Assembly (NCBI GenBank): GCA_013140985.1
Contig: JABFRU010000002.1
Span: 186,001-250,000 of the forward strand
From: Chitinophagaceae bacterium
Lineage (GTDB): Bacteria; Bacteroidota; Bacteroidia; Chitinophagales; Chitinophagaceae
Direction of reading: 5' to 3'
Length of the DNA stretch: 64,000 nucleotides
Shown here piece by piece: positions 17,895 to 26,707 of this stretch. Numbering within the stretch: position 1 is the stretch's first letter; each line of letters begins with the position of its first letter. Position numbers and translations under genes: made by a program. The notes beneath the pieces are model-generated. The model did no database searches. It was not told where the DNA came from and worked only from the letters and a program-made list of their open reading frames with translations.

Positions 17895-17950
17895 GTAACC
17901 AACTGGTTTATTTTACATTTATATTTCGGGACCAATGGCCGGTTGGTTAC
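17895..17950. promoter_or_regulatory. inverted repeat with promoter-like sequence between the glycosyltransferases
   Basis: GTAACCAACTGG at 17895-17906 and CCGGTTGGTTAC at 17939-17950 are reverse complements at 11 of 12 positions. The 32-base loop holds TACATTTA (17914-17921) and TATATTTC (17920-17927), both near the Bacteroidota -7 consensus and facing the plus-strand gene. The arrangement could be an operator or a small mobile palindrome. Confidence 0.4.
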
Positions 17951-18002
17951 TTTTTGCCAGTTCAAAATGACAAACATAATGATACAGGAACCCGGATTAC
18001 AA

Positions 18003-19082
18003 ATGAAAGCACACGAGAAAGAGATCATTTTGGATTGCGACCTGATGAAATATCCTCATTCCGGTTTATATCATTATTGCCTGAACCTTGGTCTTTCTGT
18101 TCAATCCCTGCTGGAAAATGAAAAGGATATCAGCATTTCATTTTATGTGCCTCCCTCAGAGGCAAGATCTTTTGGTGCAGGGGCCCGTCATATAGTTGAA
18201 AGAAGAAGTTTCTGGAATATTCTCAACCCATTTCAGAAGCATTGTCATATATGGCATGCGCCGTTCCAATCGGGAAGGATATTTCCTGATAAAAAAAAAT
18301 ATCCAAATATCCGGGTACTGCTGACCATTCATGACCTGAACCCCCTTCATGAAGGCAAACCTGAAAAAGAAAAGCAGAAAAACCTGTTGCATACGCAATC
18401 ATTGATTGATAAAAGTGATGCGATTGTTTGTATATCGGAGTTTTGTAAAAAAGATGTGCTTCAAAACTGCGAAACAGGCGGCAAACCAGTTTATGTCATT
18501 CATAATGGAATGCATAAAGTTCATTTGCCGGGTCTCAATGGAAAGACCTACAAACCATCCAGGCCCTTCCTTTTTGGAATGGGGTATGTTAATGCAAAAA
18601 AAAACTACCATGTATTACTGCCACTATTGAAAAATGAACAGGTGGAAATGGTCATTGCAGGGAAATTAGACGACCCGGAATATATTGAAGCCATGAAAAA
18701 GCAAGCCTTGCAGATGGGCGTAGATGACAGATTGCATATCGTGGGACCGGTATCAGAAGCTGAGAAGGCTTGGTATTTTCAAAACTGTTTCGCATTCGTT
18801 CATCCATCGCTGGCAGAAGGTTTTGGCGCCCCGGTAGTAGAAGCTATGCAGTTTGGTAAACCACTTTTTCTTTCTTCGCTTACATCCCTGCCGGAAATAG
18901 GGGGGAACGCTGCATTTTATTTCTCTTCATTTGATCCTGACCATATGTGCCAGGTATTTGAACAGGGAATGACCCGGTATGAAAATGAAAACATGTCGCA
19001 GCGAATTATCAAACGGGGGCAACTATTCAACTGGGAGGAAAAAGCAAAACAATACCTCGAAGTTTACCGATCTTTATTTTAA
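18003..19082 (+). CDS. GT4-type glycosyltransferase, paralogue B
   Basis: A 359-residue GT-B glycosyltransferase, paralogue of the gene at 16729-17805. It shows the same layout: IILDCDLMKYPHSGLYHYC at the start, HDLNPLHEGKPEKE and CISEFCKKDVLQ in the acceptor half, and EGFGAPVVEAMQFGKP as the donor-binding signature. The start at 18003 (MKAHEKEI) aligns with the paralogue's start; in-frame codons upstream at 17943 and 17967 are less likely because they lie in the probable promoter region. Its stop TAA shares one base with the ATG of the methyltransferase gene, so the two are translationally coupled. Likely role in surface glycan assembly; sugar and acceptor unknown. Confidence 0.85.
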   Translation: MKAHEKEIILDCDLMKYPHSGLYHYCLNLGLSVQSLLENEKDISISFYVPPSEARSFGAGARHIVERRSFWNILNPFQKHCHIWHAPFQSGRIFPDKKKYPNIRVLLTIHDLNPLHEGKPEKEKQKNLLHTQSLIDKSDAIVCISEFCKKDVLQNCETGGKPVYVIHNGMHKVHLPGLNGKTYKPSRPFLFGMGYVNAKKNYHVLLPLLKNEQVEMVIAGKLDDPEYIEAMKKQALQMGVDDRLHIVGPVSEAEKAWYFQNCFAFVHPSLAEGFGAPVVEAMQFGKPLFLSSLTSLPEIGGNAAFYFSSFDPDHMCQVFEQGMTRYENENMSQRIIKRGQLFNWEEKAKQYLEVYRSLF

Positions 19083-19885
19083 TGGAAGAGAAAAGAAAAT
19101 CAGAATTATGCAAAGCAAAGGACTGGCAAACCGGCTGGTACCAGCGATGGTGTAGAGAAATGAATGAATCACCAAGGTTTCACCGCAAGCAATGGGAATT
19201 TGTTTTTGTCATGCAGGCTTTATGGGAAAGAGATTGTATTGAAAAAAATAAAAAAGGATTGGTCTTTGCTGTTGGCACAGAACCCTGCCCGTCCATATTT
19301 GCAAAATATGGCTGCGATATTCTTGCTACTGATATTCAGACTGAGAAGGGGATTGAAATGGGGTGGAACAATGGAGACCAGCTTTGTTTCGGGATCGAGT
19401 CGTTGAACCAACGCAAACTCTGTGATGATAAAACGTTTAGAGAACATGTTACTTATCAGCCGGTGGATATGAACGATATTCCAAACACCTTAACCGGTTT
19501 TGATTTTAACTGGTCGAGTTGTTCATTTGAACATCTTGGTTCTATTGAAAAAGGATTTTTATTTTTAAAGAACCAACTGAAGACACTTAAACCCGGAGGT
19601 TGGGCCGTACATACCACTGAATTTAATATTTCCTCCAATGAAAAAACAATTGAAACGGGAGATACTGTTGTTTACCGGAAAAGAGATTTAGATGCAATAG
19701 CAGGTGAATTGAGATCAATGGGACACTTCGTGGAAGAAACAGATTTTTCAAGTGGTGATGAACCCGAAGACCTCCATATTGATTTTTTGCCTCATAAGCA
19801 GGATATACACCTGAAACTACAACTGGATGATTTTGTAGTAACCTCCATTGGGCTCATCATCAGGAAGAGTGAAACTCCTGGTTAA
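19082..19885 (+). CDS. SAM-dependent methyltransferase-like protein
   Basis: A 267-residue protein with a class I methyltransferase fold. The SAM-binding motif I appears as GLVFAVGTEPCPSIFAKYG followed by the acidic strand-2 end CDILATDIQ. Motif II-III region is FDFNWSSCSFEHLGSIEKG, and LKTLKPGGWAVHTTE is the usual post-III block. No signal peptide. It starts at an ATG overlapping the stop of the glycosyltransferase gene, so it probably acts in the same glycan pathway, for example methylating a sugar. The substrate is inferred from context only. Confidence 0.75.
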   Translation: MEEKRKSELCKAKDWQTGWYQRWCREMNESPRFHRKQWEFVFVMQALWERDCIEKNKKGLVFAVGTEPCPSIFAKYGCDILATDIQTEKGIEMGWNNGDQLCFGIESLNQRKLCDDKTFREHVTYQPVDMNDIPNTLTGFDFNWSSCSFEHLGSIEKGFLFLKNQLKTLKPGGWAVHTTEFNISSNEKTIETGDTVVYRKRDLDAIAGELRSMGHFVEETDFSSGDEPEDLHIDFLPHKQDIHLKLQLDDFVVTSIGLIIRKSETPG

Positions 19886-20017
19886 GTCTGGGTATAATAC
19901 AGTCTGGCTTTTAATCCTGAACTTGCCCTTTTACAAGCGGAAAGCAAGGCATTTAGACTGGTTTTCCACAATATTTTTTTAGCCTGATTTCTATTTCCCT
20001 GTTTGCCCTCACACCCT

Positions 20018-20025
20018 TACCTTTG
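20018..20025 (+). promoter_or_regulatory. Bacteroidota promoter for atpD-atpC
   Basis: TACCTTTG matches the TAnnTTTG -7 consensus exactly. It lies about 106 bases before the atpD ATG, and the leader between contains a word repeat built on AGTCGGAG and GACCTCATAC. A -33 element is weak (TTTC about 20 bases upstream). Confidence 0.6.
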
Positions 20026-20095
20026 CGGCCTGAAAAACGAAGTCCGATGTCGGAGGTAAGAAGTCGGAGAATTTCCCTTCAATTGACCCCTCTGA

Positions 20096-21631
<1,536 letters not shown>

Positions 21632-21649
21632 TGTGAAGATGTGTTGGAT

Positions 21650-21703
21650 GTGGAAATGTGAAAATAGCCACAACCAACACGAAAGTAATTTTCACATTTT
21701 CAC
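21650..21703 (+). repeat. inverted word repeat between atpD and atpC
   Basis: GTGGAAATGTGAAAAT (21650-21665) pairs with ATTTTCACATTTTCAC (21688-21703) at 15 of 16 positions, with a 22-base loop. More copies of the words ATGTGAA and TTTCCACAT flank it. The hairpin fills most of the 91-base spacer and could set the beta:epsilon expression ratio or stabilise mRNA. Confidence 0.6.
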
Positions 21704-21722
21704 ACTTTCATATTTCCACATT

Positions 21723-21980
21723 ATGAACTTAGAGATATTAACCCCCGAGAAAAAACTTTACAGCGGCGAAGTGTATGGTGTGCAAATGCCGGGCATCAGT
21801 GGCTCATTTGAAGTACTGGAAAAACATGCTCCGCTGGTAAGTGCATTGAAAGCCGGGAGACTGAAAGTTTTAAAAGACAAACAAAATCATTTTGCCAACT
21901 TCGATATCCAGGGCGGGTTTGTGGAAGTATTGAATAATAAAGTAACGGTGCTGGTAGAAGGCGCTGTCGCAATAGACTAG
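21723..21980 (+). CDS. atpC: F1 ATP synthase subunit epsilon, short form
   Basis: An 85-residue epsilon subunit with only the N-terminal beta-sandwich: MNLEILTPEKKLYSGEV, VQMPGISGSFEVLEKHAPLVSAL (in part) and GGFVEVLNNKVTVLVEGAV. The inhibitory C-terminal helices of longer epsilon subunits are absent, as is usual in Bacteroidota. The start at 21723 was chosen over an in-frame codon at 21633, since the 30 residues before it are translated repeat sequence. Epsilon couples the rotor stalk to the c-ring. Confidence 0.92.
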   Translation: MNLEILTPEKKLYSGEVYGVQMPGISGSFEVLEKHAPLVSALKAGRLKVLKDKQNHFANFDIQGGFVEVLNNKVTVLVEGAVAID

Positions 21981-22017
21981 GACGGAAGACCTGATCCGGA
22001 TTTTGAAAACAAAATTT

Positions 22018-22046
22018 AACCTCTTGAATTATCAGGAGGTTTTTTT
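22018..22046 (+). terminator. intrinsic terminator after atpC
   Basis: An AACCTC...GAGGTT stem extended by TTGA/TCA, then a run of seven T (22040-22046). The T run overlaps the stop codon of the convergent yqgE gene. Confidence 0.75.
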
Positions 22047-22596
22047 AATTCAACTGCGGATCAATGGGAAAATTCACCATGATCTCATAATCACCTCCCA
22101 AATGTTTGAGTGAGTCTTTCCATATCTCTTCATGTTCAGGATGAAAGATGAGTTTGCGGGTTGCTTTTACTGTGAGCCATGTTTTTTCTTTCATCTCAGT
22201 TTCTAATTGTCCTTCGCCCCAGCCTGAGTAGCCAATAAAAAAACGGATTTTATTGTGATCTGTTTCTTCATTCCTGATCATATTGACAGCCGCTTCAAAA
22301 TCACCACCCCAATAAATACCTTTAAGAATTTCCTGGCCACCAGGAATTTCATCAGGATATTGATGTAAAAAATGAATAGTGTCCATTTGTACCGGGCCAC
22401 CATAATAAACAGGGAGTTGGTTTCCTTCCAGTTCTGGTATCAACTCCCCTAATTTATTTTCATATTGCCTGTTCAGCACAAAGCCAAAGCTTCCTTCTTC
22501 TTTATGATCACATAAAAAAACAACGGTCCTCAGAAAGTTGGGGTCTTTCAGAAAAGGGTCTGCTATTAATAATATGCCCGGGCCGGGTTCAATCAT
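22045..22596 (-). CDS. yqgE: YqgE/AlgH family protein (DUF179)
   Basis: A 183-residue cytoplasmic protein of the YqgE/AlgH (UPF0301) family, recognised from PGPGILLIADPFLKDPNF, CDHKEEGSFGFVLNRQ, YYGGPVQMDTIHFLH and FFIGYSGWGEGQLE. Length matches the family (about 180-190). The molecular role of YqgE is not established. It converges on atpC and is divergent from the sensor kinase to its right. Confidence 0.92.
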   Translation of the reverse strand: MIEPGPGILLIADPFLKDPNFLRTVVFLCDHKEEGSFGFVLNRQYENKLGELIPELEGNQLPVYYGGPVQMDTIHFLHQYPDEIPGGQEILKGIYWGGDFEAAVNMIRNEETDHNKIRFFIGYSGWGEGQLETEMKEKTWLTVKATRKLIFHPEHEEIWKDSLKHLGGDYEIMVNFPIDPQLN

Positions 22597-22767
22597 ACTT
22601 CAATTTAAGATGTTCCGGAGGAATCTAATCGGAAAAAATCTGAAAATATAAACGGGTAATCGGGCAAACCAGTTGTCCGTGCCTGCATTATGGGGATAGT
22701 TCCATAAAAGCCCGTTAAAAGAATTCCATAGTAATTCTTTCTGCTATAAAAAGCGGCTTTGGCATTG

Positions 22768-22775
22768 TATTTTTG
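22768..22775 (+). promoter_or_regulatory. Bacteroidota -7 element for the sensor kinase gene
   Basis: TATTTTTG fits TAnnTTTG and lies 55 bases before the ATG at 22831. An in-frame TTG at 22759 lies upstream of this element and cannot be the start if this promoter is used. Confidence 0.5.
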
Positions 22776-22830
22776 CAGGCACCGCAGGGTTTTCTATATT
22801 TCGGAATCAATTGCCACTTATTTTGACCTG

Positions 22831-24159
22831 ATGAAAAGAATTTTCACCATCATTACCATTCTTATCAGCCTTTCACTGGTCGGTACTATTTTCCTGCAAG
22901 TATTCCTGATCAGGAATATGATGACAGTACGAAAAGACCGCATCAAGGAGAAAGTACAGGATGTTACACAGGGAGTAGCTGCTTTTCTTTCAGAAGGAAA
23001 AGGAAGTCATGCGGCAGGACTTAACAGAAATTTTTCAGATGAGTATCCTATTGATCTTTTTGGCACTAAGTCTGCACCCAAAACCAATTATGATGTAGAA
23101 ACAATAAAGAAAAAATTCAATGAAGGATTTCTAAAGTATGACCTGCAAGATATCCGTTTTGAATTTGGTATTGCTTCTTTTGATAACGCTAATACATTTG
23201 AAAAAGCAACTCCCAATTTTTTTACTGCATTGGAGGATACTATTAATAATTATCCTTACAATGCTGCACTGGAACCCCTGAGCGGAACACCAGGTGAGAA
23301 CCTGAGCGTTAAAGAAGTTTTATTTGTAGTTATACCGGATATCCAGAAATTGGTTTATAAATCATTAGCAGGGTGGATCATTTTGTCAATAGCTTTCACC
23401 ATTGTCATCCTGGCGGCATTTTTTCTTACTGTTCGCACCATGCTGCGTCAAAAGAAACTGGCCAAGATCAAGAATGATTTTATTAATAACATGACGCATG
23501 AGTTCAAGACACCAATCGCTACTATTTCATTGGCGGTGGATGCCATGAAGAATGAAAAAGTGCTTGAAGACCGGGGAAAGATGAATTATTTCAGCGGCAT
23601 CATCAAAGAAGAGAACCAGCGGATGAACAGGCAAGTGGAGACGATCCTCAAAGCCTCGCAACTGGAAAGACAGGAAATGGACCTGGCGATGAAGCCTGTT
23701 CATATTCATGAGATCATTAAAGACGTAGTTGACAACTTCGCTTTGCAATTGGAAGACAGGAATGGAAAAGTAGAATTATCTTTAAATGCATCTAACGACC
23801 TGATCGAAGCCGATGAAGTGCATTTGTCCAACCTGGTGAATAATATGGTGGACAATGCACTGAAATATTCAAAAGAAAATACGCCACCGGTTGTAAAACT
23901 CAGTACACAATCAAATGGTAAAAAGTTTTACCTGAAGATCGAGGATAATGGTATCGGCATGACAAGAGATACATTGAAAAAAATATTTGAACGTTTTTAC
24001 CGGGCACACACCGGCAATATTCATAACGTAAAAGGATTCGGTCTTGGGTTAAGTTATGTAAAGACCATGGTAGAAGCGCATGAAGGAGATATAAAAGCCG
24101 AAAGTACATTGGGCAAGGGAAGCACTTTCACCATTGATCTGCCTCTAAAAAAATCTTAA
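22831..24159 (+). CDS. membrane sensor histidine kinase (HisKA type)
   Basis: A 442-residue kinase. One helix near the N-terminus (FTIITILISLSLVGTIFLQVF), a periplasmic sensor of about 160 residues without recognised fold, a second helix (GWIILSIAFTIVILAAFFLTV), then the DHp motif MTHEFKTPIATISLAVDAM with phospho-His near 223, and a HATPase domain with NNMVDNALKYS, IEDNGIGM and GFGLGLSYVKTMVEAHEG. The start was set at 22831 on the basis of the promoter and the signal-anchor helix. No response regulator is next to it; its stop overlaps the convergent queA by four bases. It is close in plan to Bacteroidota kinases that usually sit beside an OmpR-type regulator, which is missing here. Confidence 0.9.
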   Translation: MKRIFTIITILISLSLVGTIFLQVFLIRNMMTVRKDRIKEKVQDVTQGVAAFLSEGKGSHAAGLNRNFSDEYPIDLFGTKSAPKTNYDVETIKKKFNEGFLKYDLQDIRFEFGIASFDNANTFEKATPNFFTALEDTINNYPYNAALEPLSGTPGENLSVKEVLFVVIPDIQKLVYKSLAGWIILSIAFTIVILAAFFLTVRTMLRQKKLAKIKNDFINNMTHEFKTPIATISLAVDAMKNEKVLEDRGKMNYFSGIIKEENQRMNRQVETILKASQLERQEMDLAMKPVHIHEIIKDVVDNFALQLEDRNGKVELSLNASNDLIEADEVHLSNLVNNMVDNALKYSKENTPPVVKLSTQSNGKKFYLKIEDNGIGMTRDTLKKIFERFYRAHTGNIHNVKGFGLGLSYVKTMVEAHEGDIKAESTLGKGSTFTIDLPLKKS

Positions 24160-25427
24160 GCATCATTTTTACATAACAGGCATCCGTCTCCATAGCTCAG
24201 GAAGCGAAAATCATTTTGCAGAGCATGATCATAAACGTCTTTCCAGCCTGCCTGTCCGGCAGGCGGGTTATTACCGATCAATGCAGCAACCAATAAAAGC
24301 AATGTTGATTGTGGTTGATGAAAATTGGTGATCAATCCTTTTACAATTTTAAATTCATAGCCCGGTGCGATCAGTATCTGGGTTTTGGTCACTAATCTTT
24401 CCAGTTTCTGTTCAGTCATCCAGTCAAGCAATGATTGCAATGCATCTTTCACCGGAACATTTTTCTCATTCAGTTCATAGGCTTCCCATTGTGAGACCTG
24501 GATATCGGAACTCTGTTCCGATTTTCTACTGCCGGAACGGAGTTCCGGCTTCCGGCCGATCCAATATAAACTCTCGATCGTTCGCAATGAAGTAGTACCA
24601 ACAGCAATAATGTTATTATCAAGATTGTTTAAGATATGTTCAATAACATTTTTTGAAACATCGATCCATTCGGCATGCATAGCATGTTCCTGCATGGTTT
24701 CGCTTTTCACCGGTTTAAAAGTACCAGCGCCAACATGCAGTGTTACAAAATCGGTTTGAATATTTTTCTTTTTAAGTTTATCAAAGACATTGTTGGTGAA
24801 ATGTAAACCGGCAGTGGGAGCGGCAACTGAACCACCTGATTCAGCATACACGGTCTGGTATCTTTCTTTATCCGATTCTTCCACCGGTCTTTTGATATAA
24901 GGTGGAAGGGGAATTGCACCGGCAAGGTGTAACACTTCGGCAAAACTTAATTCCATTGGCGACCAGGAAAGCTCAATAATGAATGAGCCAGTCTTTTTTT
25001 CGATATACTTTGCCTGTAAAATGATCTCACTATTTATCGAACTGATCTTTTTCTCCAATACTTGTCCAGGTTTCCATTTGGAAGCGCCGCCCACCAAACA
25101 TTGCCAGAACACTTTTCCCTTTTGTAGCATGGCTGTTGTGATGTCGGTGTATTGCTCATGTGGTTCAAGGCAAAATATTTCAATCACACCACCGGTTGAT
25201 TTTTTAAAAAGCAACCTTGCTTCAACGACTTTGGTATTATTAAATACCAGCAATGAATGTTTTGGAAGATGATCAGAAATGTTCCGGTAAATATCTTCTG
25301 TTATCTCTCCTTTTTTATAAATAAGCAATTTGGAAGCATCTCTTTCTGCCAATGGATATTTCGCAATCCTTTCTTCGGGAAGAGAGTAGGTAAAATCCTG
25401 TATGGATATGCTGCGGGGATCTTTCAT
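24156..25427 (-). CDS. queA: S-adenosylmethionine:tRNA ribosyltransferase-isomerase
   Basis: A 423-residue enzyme of queuosine synthesis that adds the epoxycyclopentanediol ring to 7-aminomethyl-deazaguanine in tRNA. Family motifs: YPLAERDASKLLIY near the start, DHLPKHSLLVFNNTKVVEARL (in part), GSVAAPTAGLHFT, LHVGAGTFKPV, GTTSLRTIESLYW and NFHQPQSTLLLLVAAL. Compared with the usual 340-360 residues it is long; two extra segments coincide with palindromic DNA insertions, KPELRSGSRKSEQSS (24505-24553) and PPAGQAG (24247-24267). Both keep the frame and fall outside the conserved motifs. Its promoter lies inside the end of the upstream DUF3052 gene. Confidence 0.95.
   Translation of the reverse strand: MKDPRSISIQDFTYSLPEERIAKYPLAERDASKLLIYKKGEITEDIYRNISDHLPKHSLLVFNNTKVVEARLLFKKSTGGVIEIFCLEPHEQYTDITTAMLQKGKVFWQCLVGGASKWKPGQVLEKKISSINSEIILQAKYIEKKTGSFIIELSWSPMELSFAEVLHLAGAIPLPPYIKRPVEESDKERYQTVYAESGGSVAAPTAGLHFTNNVFDKLKKKNIQTDFVTLHVGAGTFKPVKSETMQEHAMHAEWIDVSKNVIEHILNNLDNNIIAVGTTSLRTIESLYWIGRKPELRSGSRKSEQSSDIQVSQWEAYELNEKNVPVKDALQSLLDWMTEQKLERLVTKTQILIAPGYEFKIVKGLITNFHQPQSTLLLLVAALIGNNPPAGQAGWKDVYDHALQNDFRFLSYGDGCLLCKNDA
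24247..24267. repeat. palindromic insertion in queA
   Basis: A 21-base imperfect palindrome based on GCCTGnCCGGCAGGC sits near the 3' end of queA. It adds PPAGQAG between the conserved LLLVAALIGN block and the following WKDVYDHAL. The seven extra residues equal the 21-base unit, so the reading frame is unbroken. Confidence 0.7.
24505..24553. repeat. REP doublet inserted in queA
   Basis: Two hairpins: TCGGAACTCTGTTCCGA (24505-24521) and GCCGGAACGGAGTTCCGGC (24531-24549), nine bases apart and followed by TTCC. The second is identical to the copy at 57376-57394 beside the RAYT relic. The first is the exact reverse complement of the copy at 57346-57362. The doublet is translated in frame within QueA. 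Confidence 0.85.
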
Positions 25428-25458
25428 AACACAACCAACTGTTGCATTTGATGAGAAG

Positions 25459-25489
25459 CAAATCTACTATCGTTTATTCAGGGGCACAA
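25459..25489 (-). promoter_or_regulatory. Bacteroidota promoter for queA
   Basis: On the minus strand, TAGATTTG (25459-25466) matches TAnnTTTG, with TTG (25487-25489) 20 bases upstream, the expected -33 spacing. The start of queA is 31 bases past the -7 element. It overlaps the last codons of the DUF3052 gene. Confidence 0.65.
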
Positions 25490-25877
25490 CTAATTTCAAT
25501 CCACTCCATATCTCGCTCACAGCACAAACTTTTACATCAACGAGATCGTTCTTCAAAGCATAATGGCGGATCACATCTTCGGTAAGATCGGTGGGAATCT
25601 TTGCTGGCTTTTTATACCAGGAAACCCAAATAGTAATGGCAGAGTTCTTTTTACAAACAGTTTTCAACTTTTTCATTTCAGTTTCAAACTCTTTATTGTT
25701 CTTTACAAAGAGATGAACTAGATCTGGCGTTTCATTTTTCTTGCACAACTGATCTTTCACATTTGTTTTAAGCAACAAGTAATAATCAGCCGGCTGGTTT
25801 ATCAACAGCAATTTCATCTCCGGTTTGATACCGAGCTTCTTTAAAAGTGGAGTTCCTGAATATCCTGCAAGGGCCAT
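25467..25877 (-). CDS. DUF3052 family protein
   Basis: A 136-residue cytoplasmic protein. The N-terminal GYSGTPLLKKLGIKPEMKL is the hallmark of DUF3052. Later blocks are DLVHLFVKNNKEFETEMKKLK, AITIWVSWYKK and a C-terminal VKVCAVSEIWSGLKLVVPL, which also fit this family. Function unknown. It is just upstream of queA and divergent from mraZ. Confidence 0.85.
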   Translation of the reverse strand: MALAGYSGTPLLKKLGIKPEMKLLLINQPADYYLLLKTNVKDQLCKKNETPDLVHLFVKNNKEFETEMKKLKTVCKKNSAITIWVSWYKKPAKIPTDLTEDVIRHYALKNDLVDVKVCAVSEIWSGLKLVVPLNKR

Positions 25878-25899
25878 TGGGCAAAGCTTTCAGCGAAGT

Positions 25900-25932
25900 T
25901 CAGACCTCAGGCTTCAGACTTCTGACTTCTCC
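25900..25932. repeat. word repeat upstream of the DUF3052 gene
   Basis: Short direct words CAGACCTCAGGCTTCAGACT then TCTGACTTCTCC repeat the unit CAGACTTC/TCTGACTT in the 5' leader. The rest of the 260-base spacer to mraZ is AT-rich and holds the mraZ promoter and operator. Confidence 0.45.
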
Positions 25933-26068
25933 TTTCCACAGCTTATCCACTGCAATTCACAGTCAACTAACTAGCTTTTTTAAACATAAACCCCGGTATC
26001 TGCTGAAACCCTTTACTAGCCTGCTTTCTGTGTCAAAATGTGGTGGGGATAAAAGAAAATAAGAAAAA

Positions 26069-26101
26069 TTTGGTTATTAAGTGGGAAAAAGTGTTATTTT
26101 G
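26069..26101 (+). promoter_or_regulatory. promoter of the mraZ-division cluster
   Basis: TTTG at 26069-26072 is 22 bases before TATTTTG (26095-26101), a near-consensus Bacteroidota -33/-7 pair. The mraZ ATG is 37 bases downstream. It probably drives the first genes of the division and cell wall cluster. Confidence 0.5.
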
Positions 26102-26104
26102 TGT
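26078..26104 (+). promoter_or_regulatory. MraZ operator (three 10-base spaced boxes)
   Basis: TAAGTGG, AAAGTGT and TTTGTGT start at 26078, 26088 and 26098, an exact 10-base period. This fits the known MraZ recognition pattern of tandem AAAGTG(T/G) or TGGG-type boxes spaced by one helical turn upstream of mraZ. The boxes overlap the candidate promoter, as expected for autorepression. Confidence 0.65.
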
Positions 26105-26137
26105 CAATTAATTTAAAATTGACCCAATCAACTGATA

Positions 26138-26599
26138 ATGACAGGCTTTCTCGGAGAATTCGAGGCTACTTTGGACGCCAAAGGGCGGTTCCTCTTCCCG
26201 GCAGGGCTAAAAAAGCAACTGCCGGAATCGGAGACGAACCGCTTTGTTATTAACAGGGGTTTTGAAAAATGTTTAGCTCTCTACCCAATGAGGACATGGG
26301 AGCCGCTCTTTGCAAAAATTACCGGGCTGAATGAGTTTGATCCCAAACAACGGGAATTCAGAAGGGCCTTTTTGAACGGGGCTACTTATGTAGAACCGGA
26401 CACAGCGGGAAGAATATTGTTGCCGCCAAGCTTAAAGGTCTATGCCGACTTGCAAAAAGACATAGTGCTGATGGCGACAGGAGATAAAATAGAAATCTGG
26501 GATAGTATAAAGTACAAACAGTTCTTTGATTCAATTTCTTCGGATGCATTAAGTGACCTGGGTAAAGATGTTTTGGGAGGGGAGAAAAATGAGAAATAA
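26138..26599 (+). CDS. mraZ: division/cell wall cluster transcriptional regulator MraZ
   Basis: A 153-residue protein of the MraZ family, built from two AbrB-like swapped-hairpin halves, starting MTGFLGEFEATLDAKGRFLFP, with the second DTAGRILLPPSLKVYADL block. It forms dodecameric rings that bind repeats upstream of its own gene and regulate the division cluster. It heads the cluster here, and three period-10 boxes lie just before it. Confidence 0.95.
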   Translation: MTGFLGEFEATLDAKGRFLFPAGLKKQLPESETNRFVINRGFEKCLALYPMRTWEPLFAKITGLNEFDPKQREFRRAFLNGATYVEPDTAGRILLPPSLKVYADLQKDIVLMATGDKIEIWDSIKYKQFFDSISSDALSDLGKDVLGGEKNEK

Positions 26600-26703
26600 A
26601 TAGTAAGAAATAAGACATGAAGAAGTTCCGATTCTATAAAGAGACTTTGATTATCGGGTACTTCCTTTCTTATTCTTCATTTTTTATTCCTTATTTCTTA
26701 TTT
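26598..26703. repeat. inverted word repeat between mraZ and rsmH
   Basis: AAATAGTAAGAAATAAG (26598-26614) faces CTTATTTCTTATTT (26690-26703), a near-perfect inverted pair, with further GAAGAAG/CTTCTTC-type words in between. It fills the whole 108-base spacer. Confidence 0.5.
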
Positions 26704-26707
26704 ACCG

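Noticed and set aside
21633-21722. 30-residue N-terminal extension of AtpC
   Set aside because: It is translated inverted-repeat DNA; the epsilon fold begins at MNLEIL (21723).
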